A DNA stretch of 64,000 nt from Bog-473 sp049513455 (GTDB lineage Bacteria; Actinomycetota; Acidimicrobiia; Acidimicrobiales; RAAP-2): NCBI GenBank assembly GCA_049513455.1, contig JBEKWB010000025.1:18649-82648 (forward strand). The letters are read 5' to 3'. Both the position numbers and the translations under genes were made by a program. The notes below the pieces were generated by a model, which had not been told where the DNA came from, did not search any database, and saw only the letters and a list, made by a program, of their open reading frames with translations. Of this stretch, positions 51,588-59,042 are shown in pieces; positions within the stretch are counted from its first letter, which is position 1, and each line of letters starts with the position of its first letter.

Positions 51588-52745
51588 ATGAGGAAACTGA
51601 CCGGACTCGGCCTGGCGACGGGCGCAGCCCTGGGCCTGGCGGCCCTGGTGGCTCCCGCGACCGCTGGAGCCGACGGGTATGGCGGAGGGTGGAACCCCGG
51701 GGGCGGCGATCACGTCGTCTTCGTCCAGACCGACAACACCGCCGGCAACCAGGTCGTGGCCTACGACCGGGCCGACAACGGCACCCTCGCCTGGAAGCAC
51801 ACCTACGCCACCGGTGGGCTGGGCGGCGTGCTGACCGGTTCGGCCGTGGACCACCTGGCCTCCCAGGGCTCCCTCACCTACGACTCGAGGAACAACCTGC
51901 TCTACGCGGTGAACGCCGGCAGCAACACCGTGTCCGTCTTTTCGGTTTGGGGTGATCAGCTCACCCTGCGCCAGGTGGTGAACTCCGGCGGGTCGTTCCC
52001 GGTAAGTGTGGCGGTGCACGGCAACGTCGTCTACGTCGTCAACGCCGAGAACGGGGGCACGGTCCAGGGGTACGTCGTGGGCTATGGCCGTCTTTTGCCT
52101 CTTCCGGGTTCCGGACGCGCCCTCGGCCTCAACGCGGCGGCCACGCCGCAGTTCACCAACACGCCCGGGCAGGTCGCCTTCTCGCCCAACGGCTCCCAGT
52201 TGATCGTGACGACCAAGGCGAACGGGAGCGACATCGACGTGTTCGGCGTCGGGTACCTCGGCTACCTGTCGGCGGCCCCGGTGGTGAACGCGGAGCCGGG
52301 CGCGGTTCCCTTCGGTGTCACCTTCGACCCGGCCGGCCATCTGGTCGTGGCCGAATCGAGCAGCACGACACCCGCGGTGGCCACGTTTGCGCTCCACCCC
52401 GACGGGACGGTCACCCCACTCGCCCTGGTGCCGACCGGCGAGGTCGCCACGTGCTGGATCGCGCCGGCTGGCGGTTTCTTCTACGCCTCCAATGCGGGGA
52501 GCGCCACCCTGAGCGGCTACCAGGAGAGCGGCGGCAGCGGTGCCCTGAGTCTGCTGGGGACGACGCACACCGACCCGGGGACCGTTGATGCGTCCGCCTC
52601 GGCCAACGGGCAGTTCCTCTACGTCCAGACCGGGGCCGACGGGATCGTCGACGAGTTCCACGTGAACGGGAACGGCACGCTCACCGAGGTCGCCAGCGTG
52701 ACCGTGCCGGGCGCGGTCGGGGGCGAGGGCATCGTCGCCTTCTGA
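51588..52745 (+). CDS. Secreted lactonase/YncE-like beta-propeller protein
   Basis: 385 aa, ATG at 51588 after GAAGGAG. Signal peptide: RKLTGLGLATGAALGLAALV, cleavage after AGA. The remainder shows propeller blades with repeated motifs such as GNQVVAYDRADNGTL, SRNNLLYAVNAGSNTVSVFS, GQVAFSPNGSQLIVTTKAN and SANGQFLYVQTGADGIVDEF. This matches the 6-phosphogluconolactonase-like (Lactonase) fold, here extracellular, so probably a binding rather than a metabolic role. Divergent from the sigma factor and a candidate target. A strong hairpin terminator follows. Confidence 0.8.
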   Translation: MRKLTGLGLATGAALGLAALVAPATAGADGYGGGWNPGGGDHVVFVQTDNTAGNQVVAYDRADNGTLAWKHTYATGGLGGVLTGSAVDHLASQGSLTYDSRNNLLYAVNAGSNTVSVFSVWGDQLTLRQVVNSGGSFPVSVAVHGNVVYVVNAENGGTVQGYVVGYGRLLPLPGSGRALGLNAAATPQFTNTPGQVAFSPNGSQLIVTTKANGSDIDVFGVGYLGYLSAAPVVNAEPGAVPFGVTFDPAGHLVVAESSSTTPAVATFALHPDGTVTPLALVPTGEVATCWIAPAGGFFYASNAGSATLSGYQESGGSGALSLLGTTHTDPGTVDASASANGQFLYVQTGADGIVDEFHVNGNGTLTEVASVTVPGAVGGEGIVAF

Positions 52746-52765
52746 CGGCACTGCGATGCGAGGGG

Positions 52766-52793
52766 CGGCACCCCTTTCTTTTTCGGGGTGCCG
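52766..52793 (+). terminator. Hairpin terminator after the propeller gene
   Basis: CGGCACCCC / GGGGTGCCG, a perfect 9-bp stem with a T-rich 10-base loop, 20 bases after the stop. A short pyrimidine tract (TCCTTTC) follows. Likely intrinsic terminator. Confidence 0.75.
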
Positions 52794-53067
52794 TCCTTTC
52801 GCGTCAGGGGCATGCCCGACTTGGACATGACGCGTCGGTTGGGCTACCCGAACTCCCCGTGTGAACGGGTGTCATGCTTGACACCGATGCTCGTGATGGT
52901 GAGCTTGCCTTGACCGCTCCGGCGGCCTCCTGGCTCATGCTGCCACTGGTCGCCGGACGCCTGGCCGCCCTCCCCTATGCTCCTGCGCCCACTAGCCCTC
53001 CTTCCGTCATCGCACCGATTGGAGGACCTACCCAGAGTGACATGCGCCCCCCAGCGCACCGACCGGG
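52794..53067. other. Gene-poor stretch, probably the degenerate 5' part of the downstream FN3 gene
   Basis: Between the terminator and the FN3 frame, I see only short frames. In the FN3 frame, codons for APPSAPTG precede the GTG at 53068, a typical FN3 opening, but a TGA at 53038-53040 cuts the frame. No signal peptide is encoded in the intact part. Consistent with loss of the original 5' end. Confidence 0.5.
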
Positions 53068-53985
53068 GTGACGGCCACCGCTACAGATGGCCAGGCCGAG
53101 GTGAATTGGACAGCCCCCCGTATGGACGGCGGTGGCCAGATCAGTAACTACCTGGTCACGTCGTCACCGCCCAGTTCCGCGGTCGTCGTGGCTGGAGGGC
53201 AGACACGCGCGGTGATTGGCGGGCTCCCCAATGGCGAGCGATTCACCTTCACCGTTGCCGCCACCGATTCGAGTGGCCGGGGACCCCCTTCGACTCCCTC
53301 GAACAGCGTGACACCGGAGTCACTCTCGACGTTCTCATCCACCATATCGATCCAGTCCGTGAGCGCCATGTTCAACGGCGGCGAGAACAGCGTCCTGCAC
53401 GGCTGGGAGGCCGAGGGGAACTACGAGATCTGGAATGGCGCACAGCAGTCGATACTGGCCTGCAGCGGCACCATCGCGTCCGGCCCGAATGGACAGTTCT
53501 GCGAATGGCCGATGGTGTGGCGCGAGATGAAGTTTCCCACTCGGATCACCCTCACCGCGACCGTGGCCGATGGCGACCTGGTGCTGAAGAACTCGCTCGG
53601 CAATTTGTTTCCTGCATGGTCACCGGGCCCAGGCGGAATTGGGTTCATCGTCGACCCCCATGAAATGGCAGTGACTTCCCTGCGGAGCCTGTTTGCACCC
53701 GAGACCGTGATCGTCGGGGAGACAGGCCGGCACACTGTCACATTCAACGGGGGGAGCGGGTCGATCTCGTCACAGATGGTTCTTGCCAACGGGCAGACGG
53801 GGGAACCGGATACCCAATGCGTCGCGCAAAGCAGTGATACGTCAACCGGTGAGTCCAGCGTGGGCCTCTACTGGTCCACTTCATCCCAAGGCGGGACGAA
53901 TCTGATTGACTTTGCCGCCCACGGGGGCAACCCCGGAGACGGGGATGGTGTCAAGGTCTTGCCGGACTCCCAGATGTGCGCGTGA
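53068..53985 (+). CDS. FN3-domain protein, probably 5'-truncated
   Basis: 305 aa if the GTG at 53068 is used. Residues ~1-90 form one FN3 module (AEVNWTAPRMDGGGQISNYL, FTFTVAATDSSGRGPPSTPS). Residues ~95-305 are a beta-rich region with four cysteines of unknown family. FN3 proteins in this window are secreted, yet this frame has neither a signal peptide nor a clear Shine-Dalgarno, and the FN3 reading frame extends upstream to a stop at 53038. Likely a fragment of a once larger secreted protein; it may not be expressed. GC content is slightly lower than in its neighbours. Confidence 0.5.
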   Translation: MTATATDGQAEVNWTAPRMDGGGQISNYLVTSSPPSSAVVVAGGQTRAVIGGLPNGERFTFTVAATDSSGRGPPSTPSNSVTPESLSTFSSTISIQSVSAMFNGGENSVLHGWEAEGNYEIWNGAQQSILACSGTIASGPNGQFCEWPMVWREMKFPTRITLTATVADGDLVLKNSLGNLFPAWSPGPGGIGFIVDPHEMAVTSLRSLFAPETVIVGETGRHTVTFNGGSGSISSQMVLANGQTGEPDTQCVAQSSDTSTGESSVGLYWSTSSQGGTNLIDFAAHGGNPGDGDGVKVLPDSQMCA

Positions 53986-54100
53986 CCGGGACAGCCATGC
54001 CTTCCGCTGAGGTGTCAGCTGGCCGGCTCTGCCTGAGGGTGGGTCTCTCCCCTATACAACGCCCATAGGCAAGCGTAAGTTGTCCGTGGAGGTGAGATCT

Positions 54101-54289
54101 ATGGACGCGAAAAATGGAGATCACATTGTGGTCGAATCGGCCAAGGTCGGCTCCGCACAGCGAGCCGGTCAAATAGTGGAGGTAGTGCAAGGATCTGCCG
54201 GTCAGCACTACCGCGTGCAGTGGGAGGACGGTCGCCAGACCGAGTTCTTCCCCGGCCCAAACGCCAAGGTAGTCCCACCGTCTTCTTGA
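54101..54289 (+). CDS. DUF1918 family protein
   Basis: 62 aa, ATG at 54101 with GGAGGTGAG 8 bases upstream. KNGDHIVVESAKVGSAQRAG followed by QIVEVVQGSAGQHYRVQWEDG and TEFFPGPNA is the DUF1918 pattern, a small SH3-like barrel common in actinobacteria and often duplicated or linked to stress loci. Function unknown. A GACCGGAC/GTCCGGTC inverted repeat begins at the stop codon. Confidence 0.85.
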   Translation: MDAKNGDHIVVESAKVGSAQRAGQIVEVVQGSAGQHYRVQWEDGRQTEFFPGPNAKVVPPSS

Positions 54290-54331
54290 CCGGACGGCCT
54301 TCGGCTAGGTCCCAGTCCGGCTGGTCCGGTC
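54288..54331 (+). terminator. Possible hairpin after DUF1918
   Basis: GACCGGAC (54288-54295) and GTCCGGTC (54324-54331) form an 8-bp stem around 28 bases, with further internal pairing (GGCCTTCGGC). No T-tract, so termination is only a guess. The rest of the gap to 54546 shows nothing else I can name. Confidence 0.3.
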
Positions 54332-54546
54332 GGGGACGCAACGCCGACAACTGCGGCGACAGCGCGGAGGCCATCTCCACGTCACCGGGTGTATCGATGG
54401 GCGAAGGAAAGTTCGGAGGCGGTGTGAGGGTGCGTTGGGCGCTCGCCGCCGGGACCTGAAAAATCGGCGTCCATTCGAAGGTGCTGGGGGAGCCGGCAAA
54501 CGGCGAGCCGGCAGGATCCGCACGGCCGGGTGGCAGACTGGCCGCC

Positions 54547-55209
54547 GTGTGGATCCCGACACCCGCCTTCGCCAGCGATCCGGCCACCGCGCACTACTAC
54601 GACCGTCGGGCCGCCGAGTATGACGAGTGGTACACGGGCCAGGGCAGTTTCGCCGGGCGGGACCGGCCGGGCTGGACGGCCGAGGTCGATCAGCTCGTCA
54701 ACCTGGTGCGCCACCTACCTCCCGCCCGCACGCTCGATGTCGCCTGCGGTACCGCCTTCCTGACCCGCCACCTGCGGGGCTTCGTCGTCGGCCTCGACCA
54801 GAGCCCCGCCATGGTGGCCATCGCGCAGTCACGGCTGCCCGACGGGCTCGCCCTGGTCGGCGACGCCCTGCACCTGGTGGTGGCGGACGACGCGTTCGAT
54901 CGGGTCATGACCGGTCACTTCTACGGCCACCTCCCCCCCGACGAGCGGGCGACCTTCCTCAACGAGGCCCGCCGCGTAGCCGGCGAGCTGATCGTCATCG
55001 ACTCGGCGTGGCGGCCGGGGGTCGAGACCGATCAGTGGCAGGAGCGTGTGCTGAGCGATGGCTCCCGGCACCAGGTCTACAAGCGGTACCTCACCGGCAC
55101 GGAACTGGCCGAGGAGATCAACGGCGAGGTGCTCATGGACGGCACATGGTTCGTGGTCGCCCGGGTCACCTGGGCGGATCACCTGGCATCGGCCGGCGAG
55201 CAGGAGTAG
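54547..55209 (+). CDS. Class I SAM-dependent methyltransferase
   Basis: 220 aa from the GTG at 54547, which removes an unconserved Gly/Pro-rich extension. Motif I LDVACGTA at 63-70, the acidic residue after strand 2 in VVGLDQSPAMVAIAQ, then GDALHLVVADDAFDRVMTGH as motifs II/III. Substrate unknown. It starts with an HYYDRRAAEYDEWY segment typical of UbiE/Methyltransf_11-like enzymes. Cytosolic. Confidence 0.85.
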   Translation: MWIPTPAFASDPATAHYYDRRAAEYDEWYTGQGSFAGRDRPGWTAEVDQLVNLVRHLPPARTLDVACGTAFLTRHLRGFVVGLDQSPAMVAIAQSRLPDGLALVGDALHLVVADDAFDRVMTGHFYGHLPPDERATFLNEARRVAGELIVIDSAWRPGVETDQWQERVLSDGSRHQVYKRYLTGTELAEEINGEVLMDGTWFVVARVTWADHLASAGEQE

Positions 55210-55335
55210 TTCCGCAGTCCCGACGCCGCCCTCCCCGCCTATCAATCCGGACAGCCACAGACCCCTAACATCCGCCTCACCGCCCCATGACACTTCGGGT
55301 TGACACTCCTCCACAGGGAAAAGGAGGAGGTCGTC

Positions 55336-56238
55336 ATGCGGAACGTCATGATGAAGGTGCGGGCACGTTGGAACGCCACGGGTGTGGGGGGCCGAATGTG
55401 GTGGGGGGCGGCGTCCTCGCTGGCCGTCGCAGCCGTGCTGGTCCTGGGCGCGACGTCGCTGACCGACGCGGCGGGAAGCGGCGCGGTCGCCGCCCCGTCA
55501 AACGGTTCGAGCACGTCGACCACCGGAGGTTCGGGTTCCATGACCGGCATGCCTGGCATGTCGGGTCGGTCCAGCGCAGGTACGGGTGCCACGGGCACGG
55601 GTTCCGCCGGTGCGGGTTCGGCCACCAGTCCGGCCTCGACGACAGCATCGATCTGCCCCAACGTGACGGGGACCACGACGATGGGCAACGGCATGGTCAT
55701 GGCACCGGTCCCGGCCGGGGCGCCCACGGCGGCGGAGCAGGCCGCGGCCAACACGCTGGTGGCACAGACCACCGCGGCCGTCGCCAGGTACGCCAACCTG
55801 TCCGCGGCCACCGCGGCGGGCTACGTGCCGGCGACCGATCCGAACGGCTACGAGGTCCACTACGCCAACTGGCAGATCGTCAGGTCCGGTGACGTCCTCG
55901 ACCCCAACCACCCCTCCTCGCTGGTCTACGCCAATACGGTCAAGGGTCCGGTGCTGCTGGGTGCCATGTATCTCGGAGCGGGGCCGTGCATCCCGGGGCC
56001 TGACGTCGGCGGCCCGCTCACCCAGTGGCACGCCCACGACAACCTCTGCCTCTCCGCCACCCACCAGGTCGTGGGGAAGACCGACGCCTCCGGTGCCTGC
56101 GCCACCGGCGTGCACAACACGAGTACCTACTTCATGCTGCACGTCTGGGTGGCCCCGTCGCTCGCCGCCACCCACCAGTTCCAGCCCGACCTGACCAGGG
56201 CCGAGCTTGCGCCGATCATCCGGACCGGCCAGGGATGA
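55336..56238 (+). CDS. Secreted His-motif protein (putative metal-binding) coupled to a DoxX-like gene
   Basis: 300 aa from the ATG at 55336, chosen for AAAAGGAGGAGG upstream. Membrane/signal segment ~24-40 (WWGAASSLAVAAVLVLGA), then a low-complexity Ser/Gly/Thr/Met linker (~50-105). The conserved globular part has YEVHYANWQIV (His175), GPLTQWHAHDNLCLS (His232, His234, Cys238), a GACATGVH loop and YFMLHVW (His269). The HxH and late His suggest a metal site. I do not know a named family. ATGA overlap with the next gene implies joint function. Confidence 0.6.
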   Translation: MRNVMMKVRARWNATGVGGRMWWGAASSLAVAAVLVLGATSLTDAAGSGAVAAPSNGSSTSTTGGSGSMTGMPGMSGRSSAGTGATGTGSAGAGSATSPASTTASICPNVTGTTTMGNGMVMAPVPAGAPTAAEQAAANTLVAQTTAAVARYANLSAATAAGYVPATDPNGYEVHYANWQIVRSGDVLDPNHPSSLVYANTVKGPVLLGAMYLGAGPCIPGPDVGGPLTQWHAHDNLCLSATHQVVGKTDASGACATGVHNTSTYFMLHVWVAPSLAATHQFQPDLTRAELAPIIRTGQG

Positions 56239-57239
56239 CCCTCGACACCGTGCAGTCGACAGAGACCGTGCAGTCGACAGACACCGCGCAGTCAGTGCAG
56301 CCGGCGCGACGGATCACGGCGCGGACAATCCAGATCGGGCTGGGCATCATCTGGTTGGCCGACGGGCTCTTCCAGCTCCAGCCCAAGATGCTCGGGACGG
56401 CTTTCGCCAACGGCGTGATCGTCCCGTCGGCCCAGGGTCAGCCGGCCATCATCTCCAGCGTCATCACGCACACGGCGCATCTCATGGCCGCCCAGCCCGT
56501 GCCCACCGACCTCGTCTTCGCCGGAATCCAGCTCCTCATCGGGGCCGGTCTCCTGATCCGCGAGACCGTGAAGCCGGCCCTGGTCCTCTCGTTCGTCTGG
56601 GCTCTGGGCGTGTGGTCCCTCGGGGAGGGCTTCGGCGGGCTTTTCAACGGTACGGCGATGCCGCTCACCGGCGCGCCGGGCGCAGCCCTGCTCTATCTGG
56701 CCATCGGGTTGCTGATCTGGCCCAGGCGGGTGCCCCGCGACGCCCACGGTCCGGCCGCCGCCGCCGCCGAAGGGCCACTCGGAGAAGGGGGCGGCATTGC
56801 CCTCTGGGCCCTGGTGTGGTGCGGCTTCGGTCTCCTGTGGCTCCTGCCAGCCAGCAGCAAGAGCGGGGCGCTCTCCGCCGCGCTCAAGAGCGCCGCAGCG
56901 GGCGAGCCGGGTTGGCTGTCCCACCTGCAGCTCTCCGTGGCGCACTCCCTCGGGAACGGGGGCGGCTCGGTGGCCATTGTCGCCGCCTTCCTCTCCTTCT
57001 TCATCGGGGTCGGGCCAGTTCTCTTCCGCCACTACGGCATCTTCCTCATCGCCGGGGTGGCCATGGCCCTGGACTTCTGGGTGCTGGGGCAGGCGTTCGG
57101 GCAGATCTTCACCGGCATGGCGACCGATCCGAACACGGGGCCGCTGCTCGTCCTGTTGGCGCTGGCGGTGTATCGAGCAGGCGTGCCCGCGGAAGCGCCC
57201 GCCGAGGAGCAGGCGCCGGAGCCTGCCAAAGCTTTCTAA
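56235..57239 (+). CDS. DoxX-like multi-pass membrane protein
   Basis: 334 aa, ATG at 56235 overlapping the previous stop by ATGA. Hydrophilic Thr/Gln-rich N-terminus, then about eight hydrophobic segments (e.g. IQIGLGIIWLADGLFQLQPK, LVFAGIQLLIGAGLLI, ALLYLAIGLLIW, IALWALVWCGFGLLWLLPAS, LLVLLALAVY). The GIIWLADGLFQLQP start and repeated Gly-rich helices fit DoxX/DoxD-type proteins of the thiosulfate:quinone oxidoreductase or MauE/SoxX-associated superfamily. Likely works with the secreted His-motif protein in membrane redox or metal handling. Confidence 0.65.
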   Translation: MTLDTVQSTETVQSTDTAQSVQPARRITARTIQIGLGIIWLADGLFQLQPKMLGTAFANGVIVPSAQGQPAIISSVITHTAHLMAAQPVPTDLVFAGIQLLIGAGLLIRETVKPALVLSFVWALGVWSLGEGFGGLFNGTAMPLTGAPGAALLYLAIGLLIWPRRVPRDAHGPAAAAAEGPLGEGGGIALWALVWCGFGLLWLLPASSKSGALSAALKSAAAGEPGWLSHLQLSVAHSLGNGGGSVAIVAAFLSFFIGVGPVLFRHYGIFLIAGVAMALDFWVLGQAFGQIFTGMATDPNTGPLLVLLALAVYRAGVPAEAPAEEQAPEPAKAF

Positions 57240-57280
57240 GGAAATCTGTAGAAAGTCCTAGAATGGCACTCACCTCGGGC

Positions 57281-58387
57281 TCAAAAGGCGGCCAGGTACG
57301 GTCCCATCGGGGTGAAGCCGATGCGGGCCACATCCACCGGCCGGGCGATGACCGGATTGGGGGCGCTGGCCCTGAAGGGGTCGTAGAGGAGGTAGACAGC
57401 GCTGCCGTCCTCGAAGAGCGACTCCTCGCCCGGGCCGAGTCCCTGCCAGTTGGACCCGAGGAACGGCGCGGGGTCCGGATCCGCACAGGGCCCGAGGGGA
57501 CCCTGGCACTGGGCCACCCCGATCCCGTAGTTCGTCGAGTTGAACCAGTTGCCCGAGAAGAACAGCCAGTACGTTCCCCACGCCTCGATCATGTCGGGCG
57601 CTTCGACAATGGTGGACTCCCAGGGCTGGGACGGCGAGAGGATCTTGACCGGCGCCCCGAGCAGGGTCCGGCCGTTGGCGCTCAGGTCCTGGGCCCAAAT
57701 CCCGGTGTCGCCGCCCTGGTCGGGCCCGGGCACGGACGGATTGGCGTTGTCCTCGGACTTCCACATCATGACGAGGTGCCCGTCCGCCTCGGCGAAGACC
57801 CGGGCGTCGATGGAGCCGCGGTGCGCCAGCTGGCAGATGAACGGTTGGGCGGTCGCCACGAACGGTCCGCTGGGCGACCGGGCGAACGCCGAACCGATGC
57901 AGTGGGTGCTCGGGCTCACGCCCCGCAGCAGCGCGCTGAAGTAGAGCGCCCAGCCCCCGGCCACCTTCTCCACATCGGGTGCCCACGTGAGCCCGCCGGC
58001 GGCCCACCCGGGCAGCGTCGGCATCGCATCGACGAGGCTGTCCCAGTGGCCCGGTTTCGTCCCGATCCAGAGCGGCACGTTGAGGAACGTGGTCCCCTCG
58101 CTGGTGTAGAGGTAGTAGAGGCCGCCGACTTTGAGCATGTAGGGGTCGGTGGCGTCGTAGTCATCCGTGAGGATGACCCGTCCCGGCACGTACGTCGTGA
58201 CCAACGGCGTCGGTTCCGCGCTCTGAGAGGCCCTGGTCACGCTGGTGGCGCTGGTGGCCCCGCCGGCGCGCTGGTTGGAGCCCAGGACCAGTTGCGCCGC
58301 GACCAGCACGACGAGGCACGCCACCCACCACGCCGAGGAGACGCGGTCATGTGCCGTGGTGCCGACCTCGGATTCAGGCGTGGACAT
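57281..58387 (-). CDS. Glycoside hydrolase family 43-like secreted/anchored protein
   Basis: 368 aa from the ATG at 58387; the longer frame overlaps the MerR gene antisense and was rejected. Signal anchor at ~19-36 (AWWVACLVVLVAAQLVLG). Five-bladed propeller features: the catalytic base Asp81 in DATDPYMLKVGGLYYLYTS, a middle Asp in RGSIDARVFAE and the acid Glu in STIVEAPDMIEAWG. These match GH43/GH117-type arabinanase/xylosidase sites. Secreted or membrane-tethered, so a role in extracellular polysaccharide trimming is likely; substrate unknown. Convergent with the DoxX-like gene. Confidence 0.82.
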   Translation of the reverse strand: MSTPESEVGTTAHDRVSSAWWVACLVVLVAAQLVLGSNQRAGGATSATSVTRASQSAEPTPLVTTYVPGRVILTDDYDATDPYMLKVGGLYYLYTSEGTTFLNVPLWIGTKPGHWDSLVDAMPTLPGWAAGGLTWAPDVEKVAGGWALYFSALLRGVSPSTHCIGSAFARSPSGPFVATAQPFICQLAHRGSIDARVFAEADGHLVMMWKSEDNANPSVPGPDQGGDTGIWAQDLSANGRTLLGAPVKILSPSQPWESTIVEAPDMIEAWGTYWLFFSGNWFNSTNYGIGVAQCQGPLGPCADPDPAPFLGSNWQGLGPGEESLFEDGSAVYLLYDPFRASAPNPVIARPVDVARIGFTPMGPYLAAF

Positions 58388-58514
58388 GTCCGGCGTCGGA
58401 CAGGCTGACGAATTCGCGCATGGAGCCCCCTGGGCGGAACATACTGCACGACGGCCATGGCCGATCGGCGTCGCCGCACCCGGGATCGCCTGGCCGGCGC
58501 AATGCCGCCGCGGC

Positions 58515-59042
58515 CTAGTTGTGCGGCGTGGGCCCCGCCCCGCTGGGCACCGACACCGCAACGGCGGCCTCGTCCGCCTCGTCGAGGAGCCGGCGCCGTT
58601 CGCGCAGGCGCACCCCTGTGGCGGCCCTCTCGTCGCGGAAGGCCTGGATGCGCCCCAGCGTCTCGTCGAGGCGGGCCAGCAGTTGGTCGTTGGCCACGAT
58701 CCCCTCGTCCAGCAGCTGCTTGTGGCGGTCCGGAGGGACGTCGCCCGCCTTGAGCTCGGAGCCCACCCGGTCGAGGACGCCGACATCCTCGGTGCCGAGC
58801 ACCGTGCGCACCTCGGCCAGGGAGAAGCCCAGGAGCTCCTGGAGATTGCGGATCCGGTTGACCCGGGCCACGTCGGCCGGCGAGTACAGCCGCTCCCCGC
58901 TGCTGCGGTAGCTGCTGGGTTGGAGGAGCTCGAGCTCCTCCCAATAGCGCAGCGTCCGGGTGGTGACACCGGTCAACTTGGCCACCTCGCCGATACGCCA
59001 CAGCACCGGCGTGGCTTCCGCCGTCATCGTCTTGGCCGGCAT
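58515..59042 (-). CDS. MerR family transcriptional regulator
   Basis: 175 aa, ATG at 59042 overlapping the MFS gene's stop as TGATG. N-terminal winged helix: WRIGEVAKLTGVTTRTLRYW, EELELLQPSSYRSSGERLYS, then a LQELLGFSLAEVRTVLG helix and a long dimerisation coiled coil. No cysteines for metal sensing, so probably a drug- or ligand-responsive MerR. Being downstream of the transporter in the same operon, it likely controls it through the spaced promoter upstream of 60859. Confidence 0.9.
   Translation of the reverse strand: MPAKTMTAEATPVLWRIGEVAKLTGVTTRTLRYWEELELLQPSSYRSSGERLYSPADVARVNRIRNLQELLGFSLAEVRTVLGTEDVGVLDRVGSELKAGDVPPDRHKQLLDEGIVANDQLLARLDETLGRIQAFRDERAATGVRLRERRRLLDEADEAAVAVSVPSGAGPTPHN

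Noticed and set aside
52874..53071. 65-codon frame between the terminator and the FN3 gene
   Set aside because: No RBS or recognisable sequence; the FN3-like codons nearby are in another frame.
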